Source: an uncultured Verrucomicrobiales bacterium
GTDB taxonomy: Bacteria > Verrucomicrobiota > Verrucomicrobiia > Verrucomicrobiales > Akkermansiaceae
Direction of reading: 5' to 3'
DNA length: 64,000 bases
Assembly (NCBI GenBank): GCA_937944055.1
Contig: CALDZJ010000021.1
Coordinates: 1-64,000 of the forward strand
Made by a program: the position numbers and the translations under genes. Positions within the stretch are counted from its first letter, which is position 1. Every line of letters begins with the position of its first letter. The notes beneath the pieces are model-generated. The model was not told the origin of the DNA. It made no database searches and saw only the letters and a list, made by a program, of their open reading frames with translations. Shown one piece after another: positions 1 to 5,626 of the stretch.

Positions 1-94
1 TGAGCCAATCGACTCACGAGTCAGACAATCCCGAGAAGCGAGGGGGCAACTTGGAGACGAGCAAAGCGAGTTCTAGGTTGCTCGAAGTCAGAGC

Positions 95-124
95 AAAAAG
101 AAATCCCCCCGAGCTGGAGGGATT
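95..124 (-). terminator. Rho-independent terminator behind the fic gene
   Basis: Read on the minus strand, AATCCC (124-119) pairs with GGGATT (107-102) and is followed by a T-rich run TTTCTTTTT. It lies about 170 bases behind the fic stop codon and would end the leftward transcript of the element. Confidence 0.55.
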
Positions 125-175
125 AGAATGCGAAGTGAGGAAGGCTCCCCTACATCAGGCGGTCTGTGGAGGTTA

Positions 176-289
176 TTTGGCGGAGGATCTCGTTTGAGTC
201 AAAAACTCCGAACGATTTTCGATATCGGTGAATTCGCCATTCTCAATTTCCTGAAATCCTTGAGTGACCTCACTCTTCAAAAAGCTCTT
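176..289 (-). other. 38-codon open frame directly behind the fic TGA stop
   Basis: In the same frame as fic the sequence stays open for 38 codons after the TGA at 292-290, up to TAA at 175-173. The peptide contains SEVTQGFQEIENGEFTDIEN, which reads like real protein and loosely resembles the C-terminal tails of ParD-type antitoxins. It has no Met start of its own; an ATG overlaps the TGA but in another frame. It may be a remnant of a small gene or chance. Confidence 0.2.
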
Positions 290-1384
290 TCATAGTTCGA
301 GCCAGTAGCGGGCAGATTTCTTGTCGCCGGTCTTACGAAAGGCACCCATCTCAACGAAACGGTTCAAGTCTCGGGTTGCCGTCGCCGGAGAGGTTTGCGT
401 GATACTGAGATAATTCGAAGCACTGAGCCCTCCTGTGAATCCTTCGATTCCTTCTTTTAAAATACGAGCAACGACCTTTTTCTGCCGTTCATTGAACTTG
501 TCTCCATACCGCTGATAGAATTTACCCTTCTTCACAACGAATTCGATGGTCGCAAGGCTATGCTGTTGAGCTTTCAGCAGAGTAGAAACGAAGTAGTCAA
601 TCCAGTGATTGATCTCATTGTGTTTGTTCGCTCTCTCAAGTGCATCGTAGTAGGCTTTCCGCTCTTTCTCAATGGCAGCAGAAAGCGAGATGATCGCGGG
701 CTTTTTCAACGACTTGGAGAGGGAATACTCCACAAGGGCGCGCCCGACCCGACCATTTCCATCAGGAAAGGGATGGATACTCTCAAACCAGAGGTGCGTG
801 ATTGCTGCGAGTGTCAATGGCTCGGGTGTCCTTTCATGATGTGCTTGATTGAACCAGGCAATGAACTGATCCATTTCGTGAGAAACGGAGTCGCTGGGTG
901 GAGCCTCAAAATGCACCTTGGGCCGATACAGTGCTCCAGAAACGACTTGGATTGGCTCGGGATGCGTTCGATAAGCTCCAGCATCTTCATGCTGGGGAGT
1001 CTCCGAAAGGAGGTTCTTGTGCCATCGGTGGAGAAGCTCATTGCTGAGAGACTCTTCCCAAGAGAAGTAGACATCCATCATCATGCGGCTGATTCCCTCT
1101 TCGTAGGGCTTGTGATGACCGGAATCATGCTGAAGGCCGAACTCCCTTCGAATGGAGGATTGGATGCTGTCTCGATCTAGGTCTTCGCCTTCGATCCGCG
1201 AAGTGAGGAGCGATTCTTCCGCAATCAATTCAACGCGCAGCTGGCTTTGATCCTCGTCAGAAAGATGCTGAAGAGTGCCTTGCATCTGGCCAGAAAGGAC
1301 TAAGAATTCGGCTTCAGAAGCGCGAAAAAACTGAGTGTTGTAGGTGAAATTCGGCCAGTCGTCTTTTTGCCAGTTCCAGTGCAT
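290..1384 (-). CDS. Fic family protein with DUF4172 N-terminal domain
   Basis: Predicted AMPylase of the Fic/DOC superfamily, 364 residues. The start MHWNWQKDDWPNF is typical of the DUF4172 N-terminal domain. The catalytic Fic motif HPFPDGNGRVGR is seen near residue 207, and it matches HPFxDGNGRxxR with the catalytic His intact. The N-terminal part contains SRIEGED near residue 62, which resembles the inhibitory (S/T)xxxE(G/N) helix and suggests an autoinhibited enzyme. The last roughly 70 residues look like a winged helix (TSPATATRDLNRFVEMGAF), so DNA binding is possible. It lies downstream of rep in the same direction. A repeat, TGAGGGATAAA, sits at its start codon and again 105 bases upstream. 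The target protein is unknown. The start at 1384 is well supported by family similarity. Confidence 0.88.
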   Translation of the reverse strand: MHWNWQKDDWPNFTYNTQFFRASEAEFLVLSGQMQGTLQHLSDEDQSQLRVELIAEESLLTSRIEGEDLDRDSIQSSIRREFGLQHDSGHHKPYEEGISRMMMDVYFSWEESLSNELLHRWHKNLLSETPQHEDAGAYRTHPEPIQVVSGALYRPKVHFEAPPSDSVSHEMDQFIAWFNQAHHERTPEPLTLAAITHLWFESIHPFPDGNGRVGRALVEYSLSKSLKKPAIISLSAAIEKERKAYYDALERANKHNEINHWIDYFVSTLLKAQQHSLATIEFVVKKGKFYQRYGDKFNERQKKVVARILKEGIEGFTGGLSASNYLSITQTSPATATRDLNRFVEMGAFRKTGDKKSARYWLEL

Positions 1385-1518
1385 GAGGGATAAATTAGGG
1401 TCTTAAGGCTCAAATTATAGTGATTTCTGAGGAATAACAATGCGAGAATCTTGCCAAAATCGCTGGATCGCTCAAATTTGAGTCGGTTATGAGGGATAAA
1501 CAGTTATTTTATCCCTCA
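1384..1518. promoter_or_regulatory. Three copies of TGAGGGATAAA between rep and fic (candidate operator)
   Basis: The 11-mer TGAGGGATAAA occurs at 1384-1394, overlapping the fic start codon, and at 1490-1500. Its exact reverse complement is at 1508-1518, so 1490-1518 is a perfect 11-bp inverted repeat with a 7-base spacer. The last TGA codon and the TAA end of the rep frame fall inside this inverted repeat. Its position in front of fic, and the winged-helix-like C-terminus of the Fic protein, suggest an autoregulatory operator. That link is inference. The inverted repeat could alternatively be a hairpin ending rep transcription, but it lacks a T run. Confidence 0.45.
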
Positions 1519-2841
1519 CGAGAGTTTGCTCACGAGTGCCTCTTTCTGACGATTCGCTCGGAGAGCTGGAAATGGATTTCAGAGATTCTCCCTCTCGGCA
1601 ATCCAGTCAAAAAAGAGATCTCTCAGATGTCATTCGCACTCGGAGGGGGTGATATCCGGATCGAGTCACAATTCTTCGCTAAAGGCCAGTTTTTGACCAT
1701 AGAGAGCCTCTTTTGAGAGCGAATCGAGATGAGTTTGCACGGCTTGGCGAGATTCCTCTCGGCGATGCCGTTGTTCAGCCATCTTTTTCTCTGATTCTTG
1801 GTATTCAGCCTCTTGGCTAGCTCGTTTCTGTTCTCGCGCCTCGAGCTTCTTCTGTTCTTGGTCAGCAATAATCTGCTCGATCGGATTCTCAGGAGTGGTC
1901 ACTAAGCGGAAAAGGTAACCTCCGACGTTTCTCGTAATTGAGCCTGATTGGATCTTCTCATCGAGGAGCGAAAGCTTCTCGGAAAGGTGACGTTCACCGA
2001 ACTTCCCTAGCCATGCTGCGGCGACTCCTTCACCGATCCCAAATTCGACACAGCGTTGAACGAGTGGGTTTTCGGTTGCCTTGGCGAGTTCTTCTCGGTC
2101 TTCCGTTCATGGGAGCTGAAGCTGATCGTATTTGGGATTAGCCTTCACTTCGAATTGCACACCGATGATTTTCCTTCCTTCGCGATGAGCGATGAGCTGG
2201 AGCTGAATATCGGAGACTTCATTACACTCCTGCATGGCAGGTTTGAGGATGCGTTGGTTCAATTTTGAAAAGGTTGCATAGAGCTTCTTTTCGCTCACAC
2301 CGAGGAGGGCGCGGACGAAATACAAGTCCCATACCGGGGTGAGTCAGGGAAAGGTTCCTTTCTCTTTGTAGCGGATGGTGGCCTGATAAATGATACGGGT
2401 AAAGCGACTGGTGAAACGCCTTTGCGCGGCCATGTTCACTGCTCCCCAGACTTTCGGGTCGTAATACATCTGGCCAATTTTCTTAACGATGGAGACTTTG
2501 AACGTGTCCTTCCTCGGGATGATCTCAACCTCGGAGAGGTGAGAAAAGACTCACCAACTCTCCTCCTTCCCATCCTTATCAGGTCGAATCCATTCGATCT
2601 CCTTTGTCACCAGTGACTTCAAACCTCGCTTGAGCGGGTCGAGATCATTGGAGCGGTAATCGATCAAGGACTTGAAATATGACCAAGAGAACTCGAAATC
2701 AGTTTCGTCCTCCAGCATCGGATAGACGCTGTAGATGATGTGATCGAAGATCTGCCCTTCTAAGAGAGTGAGGTTTCACTGGGTCTGTATAAGCATCGGC
2801 GGCTTGCGGAGAATCTGAACGTCTTTTTCAGCGGAAGTCAT
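1504..2841 (-). CDS. Rep_3-type plasmid replication initiator with eight in-frame TGA codons
   Basis: From ATG 2841 to TAA 1506-1504 one frame runs for 445 codons. It is interrupted only by TGA, at codons 22, 97, 166, 245, 392, 404, 421 and 442; it contains no TAA, no TAG and no frameshift. Sequence on both sides of the first four TGAs matches the Rep_3 (RepB/RepE) initiator family. The N-terminal NLTLLEGQIFDHII resembles the family's first block, and KLNQRILKPAMQECNE followed by REGRKIIGVQF resembles the second winged helix. TGA 22 sits at an aromatic position of the family and TGA 97 sits where RepE has Trp. Seven TGG codons are also present. Either UGA is read as Trp (less likely Gly) or this is a pseudogene with an extraordinary stop bias. 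The last 53 codons have three TGAs and no recognised homology, so the true end may be near 1669. Confidence 0.7.
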
Positions 2842-2864
2842 CTGGCACGATAAAAATAATTCCC

Positions 2865-2891
2865 ATTCTACAGAAAAAATGACCGTGTCAA
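2865..2891 (-). promoter_or_regulatory. Candidate rep promoter
   Basis: On the minus strand a perfect -35 TTGACA (2891-2886) precedes TAGAAT (2870-2865) with a short 15-base spacer, 24 bases before the rep start codon. The short spacer lowers confidence. An inverted iteron lies just upstream, which would allow Rep autorepression. Confidence 0.4.
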
Positions 2892-2899
2892 AATTTCGT

Positions 2900-2941
2900 G
2901 GTCATCTTTGCGATGGCAGAAAAGTGACCCTCTACAGGTTG
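2900..2941. promoter_or_regulatory. Inverted iteron and half-iteron in front of rep
   Basis: The reverse complement of 2941-2920 contains ACCTGTAGAGGGTCAC, an almost exact match to the four direct iterons at 3017-3104 but in opposite orientation. A partial direct copy, GGTCATCTTT, is at 2900-2909 and is identical to part of iteron 1. In iteron plasmids such inverted (half-)iterons between origin and rep are the operator through which Rep dimers repress their own gene; that role is assumed here. Confidence 0.6.
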
Positions 2942-3016
2942 AGAATTGGAAAACGAGACATGGTGAGTGCCAGGTTTTCGCACAAACAAGGGCTTCTCCT
3001 CAAAATGGATGAGAGA

Positions 3017-3104
3017 GAACCCGTGGAGGGTCATCTTTCGACCTGTAAAAGGTCACAATTGAACCCGTAGAAGGTCACAGTTCGACCCGTGAAGGGTCAT
3101 CATA
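3017..3104. repeat. Four tandem 22-bp iterons (replication origin)
   Basis: Four direct repeats of exactly 22 bp lie head to tail at 3017-3038, 3039-3060, 3061-3082 and 3083-3104. The shared core is GACCYGTRRARGGTCAY (the first and third copies begin GAACC). A period of 22 bp is two helical turns, the usual spacing of Rep-binding iterons in Rep_3 plasmids, and the array sits just upstream of the rep gene. This marks an oriV. The segment 2842-3224 between rep and the next gene holds only these repeats, the rep promoter and an AT-rich stretch. Confidence 0.85.
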
Positions 3105-3144
3105 GAGGCGAGTTTGTCGCATGAGGACGCTCTCCCTCTATCCG

Positions 3145-3205
3145 GTAATAACTTAAATATTCTAAATTCTCTAACAAGAGAGATTGGAAAATAGATAAGA
3201 CAGGA
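3145..3205. other. AT-rich stretch beside the iterons (candidate unwinding element)
   Basis: Between the iterons and the sigma operon the sequence becomes clearly AT-rich, with runs such as TAATAACTTAAATATTCTAAA. Iteron origins have an AT-rich DNA-unwinding element beside the iterons, so this is the likely melting site. It also holds a small hairpin (TCTCT, 4-base loop, AGAGA) near 3168-3181 that could be a weak terminator for the leftward sigma operon. Confidence 0.4.
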
Positions 3206-3224
3206 AAAGGGCCGGGACACTTCC

Positions 3225-3410
3225 CTAACGGTTTCTGCCTTCCATATCGCGCTCTTGTTTGCGCTCTTGCTCAAGTTCTCTTTCCGCTTCGTGCTGGATT
3301 TCCTGTGCGAGCTGGCGGATGCGTTCGAGGTGCTGCTTTTCAGGCGGAGCATCGAAGCCGCGAGCCATATTGGTGAGGTCTTTGTCGTCGAATGTTTTTT
3401 GTTTAGGCAT
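3225..3410 (-). CDS. Small charged protein overlapping the sigma gene
   Basis: A 61-residue protein starting MPKQKTFDDKDLTNMARGFD. The start codon lies inside the end of the sigma-like gene (overlap ATGCCTAA, 8 bases), which suggests translational coupling. The C-terminal two thirds is a continuous Glu/Arg/Gln-rich helix (residues 25-58) likely to form a coiled coil. I recognise no family. Because it is coupled to a sigma factor, it could be a partner that controls the sigma factor, but nothing in the sequence proves this. It is the last gene before the origin in this orientation. Confidence 0.6.
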   Translation of the reverse strand: MPKQKTFDDKDLTNMARGFDAPPEKQHLERIRQLAQEIQHEAERELEQERKQERDMEGRNR

Positions 3411-3954
3411 CGTATTCGTCGGTTTGGGAGTTGAGTTCGAGGCGCTCAAGGCATTCGGCCTTGAGGCGGGTGAGTTTGTCGTGAGCAGTGGATTTTGAGA
3501 CACCGAGGCGTTCGGAAATTTGAACCATGGTGTAGCCATATCGCTCGTGCAGCCAAAAGATCTGTCGGGCGATTTCCTCGTATTCATCGGGGTGAAAGAG
3601 ATCCCAAAAACGTTCGAAGAGTTCGGAGTCTGCTTCGTAAGAGCTGGGCTCGCTAGCCTCTGGCATCAGCACAGCTTCAGGAAGCTCATCGGTAAAGGTA
3701 AGATTGGGGCGGCGCTGGGTGTGCTTCCGGTAGTAGTCGATGAAGACTTGCTTGGCCTTATGATAAAGAAGGCGTTTCTGCTGCATGGCCTCGATGGTGA
3801 ACTTGCGGAAAACGTAAGCCCAGAAGGTCTGAGCTAGGTCTTCGGCGATTCCCCAATCATTACAGCGGCTGTAGAGATAGTGGAGGATGGCTCCACTGTG
3901 CTCGACGATGACTTCGTCGAATATCTCAGCTCGGGATTGTGTATGGACTGGCAT
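3403..3954 (-). CDS. Sigma-70 family (ECF-like) RNA polymerase sigma factor of the element
   Basis: 183 residues with the two-domain layout of short sigma factors. Region 2 covers residues 10-75, with EHSGAILHYLYSRCNDWGIAEDLAQTFWAYVF corresponding to the polymerase-binding and -10 helices. Region 4 covers residues 125-175, and YGYTMVQISERLGVSKSTAHDKLTRLK is a helix-turn-helix for the -35 element. The linker (residues 80-120) is acidic. It overlaps the 61-residue protein downstream by 8 bases. Short sigma-like proteins are also found as regulators in phages and plasmids, so it may drive element genes or act as a simple DNA-binding regulator. All Trp codons here are TGG, unlike the neighbouring rep gene. 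Confidence 0.8.
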   Translation of the reverse strand: MPVHTQSRAEIFDEVIVEHSGAILHYLYSRCNDWGIAEDLAQTFWAYVFRKFTIEAMQQKRLLYHKAKQVFIDYYRKHTQRRPNLTFTDELPEAVLMPEASEPSSYEADSELFERFWDLFHPDEYEEIARQIFWLHERYGYTMVQISERLGVSKSTAHDKLTRLKAECLERLELNSQTDEYDA

Positions 3955-4055
3955 ATGGTCGTGAACGGAACGGGGTTACGAGGGAACGTCGTTACCTCTT
4001 CATTCATCAGATACGCATAATTTTGACCGTCATCCGGTGAAGTTCATCTTTCTAA

Positions 4056-5216
4056 TTATTTTTTCTTTGTGCCAAATTTCCGCTTGGGTGGAGCAATAGC
4101 CCAGAACTCTGCAGCCTGCTTCGCCGTTCTGGCATTCCTGTAATGTTGCTCGAAAGTTTGGGCGACATTGTGCCCCATATTGGTGAGGACAGTGGCCTTC
4201 GCGTCCTTACCTTCCGCTCGGGCCTGGGCTTCAAGATTTGAGCCGTAGGTGTGGCGCGTGATGTCTCGCTCCCAAGTGAGAATGCCGTCGATAAGCGCGT
4301 TTTTTCGTTTCCGAATGTTCTTCGGAAGGATTTGGCCGGATGCTTTTTTAAAGGGAGTGAGCCATGCTGTGAGCGTGTCTGAGAGATCGACGAAGCGTTT
4401 GGTATCGGTCTTGTTGCCAAAGCCGATGCGAATCCATTTCTCGTCGAAATTGATGTCCTTCCAGTCGAGCTTTGCTAGTTCGGAGTCAGGGCGAAGGCCT
4501 GCGAAGAACGCAATGGCGAACCAAGGTGTGAGTTCAGGATCTTCATCGTAGGTTCTCTGAAGGACGTCCCGAGTCTGTTCATTGCCAGCGATGATGACTT
4601 CTTTCTTCTTTTGCTTCGCCGGAGGGATGAGCTTCACGGGGTTCTGCGGGTAAACCTTCGCAGCAGAAGGAAGCGAATAGAGTGAGACGAGAAAGGTGCG
4701 GAGGTGGTTGAATGATCGCGCTGAGTAGTCGCCAGATTTTCTCCATTTTGGGAGCCATTGCTGCCAGTGATCGGCATCGAGGGTGCTGAGCTGCTCGGCG
4801 TGAAAGTCTTCGAGTTGCTTCTTGGCCCAATCGAAGGTGTTGATGTAGCCCTTCGACCAGTCTGCACCCCGTGCTTCCCGATAGGATTCAATGAGTTCAG
4901 TGAGACTCATCGAGACGGTCGTCTTATCGAGTTGACTGACGAAAGCTGCACAAGCCTCTGCGAGGCCGGAGAATCCATAGATCTGGAAGGTCTCGTCGTA
5001 ATAGTTGGCCGTTTCAAGGAGCTTATCGTCGAAACGCTTCAGCCTTGGCGAGGCGATGGTCGCCGCAAGCTTGGCGCGATGATCCTCTGCAGCGGCCTTG
5101 GTATCGAACTTGAGGCGTTGTCGCTTGCCCGTGGGGGACGTCTTGGCAGAGACGTTGAGAATCCACTGACGGCTCCCTTTTGGCTTGGTGATATCCAGTT
5201 TTCCGGCTGCAGGCAT
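4056..5216 (-). CDS. Tyrosine recombinase (integrase) of the element
   Basis: 386 residues. The first ~70 residues form an arm-binding-like N-terminus, residues 100-190 the core-binding (SAM-like) domain, and residues 205-375 the catalytic domain. Catalytic residues visible are the Arg in AFFAGLRPDSELAKLDW, the Arg in DITRHTYGSN, the His in TNMGHN, and the Tyr nucleophile in EQHYRNA. The first His of the usual HxxR box is Asp here (DITR); several integrase subgroups vary at this position. The gene reads away from the adjacent tRNA-Lys 3' end, the arrangement of a tRNA-targeting integrase. It is presumably responsible for excision and insertion of the element. An 11-bp tandem array lies 18-72 bases before its start codon. 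Confidence 0.9.
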   Translation of the reverse strand: MPAAGKLDITKPKGSRQWILNVSAKTSPTGKRQRLKFDTKAAAEDHRAKLAATIASPRLKRFDDKLLETANYYDETFQIYGFSGLAEACAAFVSQLDKTTVSMSLTELIESYREARGADWSKGYINTFDWAKKQLEDFHAEQLSTLDADHWQQWLPKWRKSGDYSARSFNHLRTFLVSLYSLPSAAKVYPQNPVKLIPPAKQKKKEVIIAGNEQTRDVLQRTYDEDPELTPWFAIAFFAGLRPDSELAKLDWKDINFDEKWIRIGFGNKTDTKRFVDLSDTLTAWLTPFKKASGQILPKNIRKRKNALIDGILTWERDITRHTYGSNLEAQARAEGKDAKATVLTNMGHNVAQTFEQHYRNARTAKQAAEFWAIAPPKRKFGTKKK

Positions 5217-5233
5217 GAGCCCAGATTAACTGC

Positions 5234-5288
5234 TATTGGGCACTAAATCCAGATTTATTGGGCACCTAATGGGCATTTATTGGGCACT
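5234..5288. repeat. 11-bp tandem array upstream of the integrase
   Basis: Five consecutive 11-mers: TATTGGGCACT (5234), AAATCCAGATT (5245, degenerate), TATTGGGCACC (5256), TAATGGGCATT (5267), TATTGGGCACT (5278). Eleven bases is one helical turn, so a protein bound to each unit would sit on one face. The array is between the integrase start codon and the tRNA, where integrase arm sites or an operator would be expected. CCAGATT is also found at 5221-5227. Confidence 0.7.
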
Positions 5289-5319
5289 GAAATCGCGTAA
5301 GTTTTGGCTCCAATGCAAG

Positions 5320-5353
5320 AAAAAGCCCGCTAACTCGTTGAGAATTAGCGGGC
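5320..5353 (-). terminator. Rho-independent terminator of tRNA-Lys
   Basis: On the minus strand GCCCGCTAA (5353-5345) pairs perfectly with TTAGCGGGC (5333-5325) over an 11-base loop, followed by TTTTTC. It starts 5 bases behind the encoded CCA of the tRNA. It also separates the tRNA transcript from the integrase. Confidence 0.85.
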
Positions 5354-5358
5354 GAAAA

Positions 5359-5434
5359 TGGTACGCAGACTGGGACTCGAACCCAGGACCAATTGGTTAA
5401 AAGCCAACTGCTCTACCAACTGAGCTATCTGCGC
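5359..5434 (-). tRNA. tRNA-Lys (anticodon UUU)
   Basis: A 76-base tRNA on the minus strand, CCA included in the DNA. The acceptor stem GCGCAGA pairs with TCTGCGT (one G-U). The D arm is GCTCAGTTGGTAGAGC, the anticodon loop CTTTTAA gives UUU, and the T arm is CTGGGTTCGAGTCCCAG. It is the likely integration target of the element to its left: the 3' end faces the integrase gene. The tRNA is complete, as expected when the element carries the replacement 3' end. Confidence 0.95.
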
Positions 5435-5478
5435 TTTGGGTTGGTTTTTTGCGCTTGCTGGGATGCTTGCGCGGCGGA

Positions 5479-5507
5479 GCTTTAAGACGAGGGGTGGTTT
5501 TTGACAA
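5479..5507 (-). promoter_or_regulatory. Candidate promoter of tRNA-Lys
   Basis: On the minus strand TTGTCA (5507-5502) and TAAAGC (5484-5479) are separated by 17 bases, ending 44 bases before the tRNA 5' end. The -10 match is poor. This is the only reasonable pair I see in the 190 bases between the tRNA and mfd. Confidence 0.35.
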
Positions 5508-5626
5508 GTGGAATCTTTCTTCTTTTTTTCTGTCTGAGATTTCACGGACCTGGGCTTGAGCTGCGGATTATCTGGGGAGAGTTGCTCCGGGTTGCGCTCT
5601 GGTGATGGGGCGTTTATAGGGTCTCC

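Larger units (their letters stand above)
1..5358. mobile_element. Integrated plasmid-like element next to tRNA-Lys (left end outside window)
   Basis: The segment left of the tRNA-Lys gene has a tyrosine recombinase whose 5' side faces the tRNA 3' end, an iteron origin, a Rep_3-type initiator gene, a sigma-like factor and a Fic protein. Integrase beside a tRNA 3' end is the classic arrangement of elements that integrate by site-specific recombination into tRNA genes. All genes seen here are on the minus strand, reading away from the tRNA. I found no copy of the tRNA 3' end in bases 1-5300, so the other attachment site must lie beyond the left edge and the right boundary (about 5358) is inferred. 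It could also be several elements stacked at one tRNA. Confidence 0.7.

Noticed and set aside
1489..1716. 75-codon + strand frame in the rep 3' region
   Set aside because: No family likeness; it lies opposite the aligned rep frame and starts in the inverted repeat.
1938..2616. Short + strand frames opposite rep as separate genes
   Set aside because: The minus-strand frame carries the Rep_3 homology; these + strand frames are shadows.
1504..2841. Explaining the rep TGAs as selenocysteine codons
   Set aside because: Eight Sec residues in a DNA-binding initiator would be without precedent, no SECIS-like hairpin is seen behind the TGAs, and family columns point to Trp/aromatic residues rather than Cys.
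1..5300. Search for the second attachment site (copy of the tRNA-Lys 3' end)
   Set aside because: No repeat of the tRNA 3' portion was found by eye; the left end is assumed to be outside the window.
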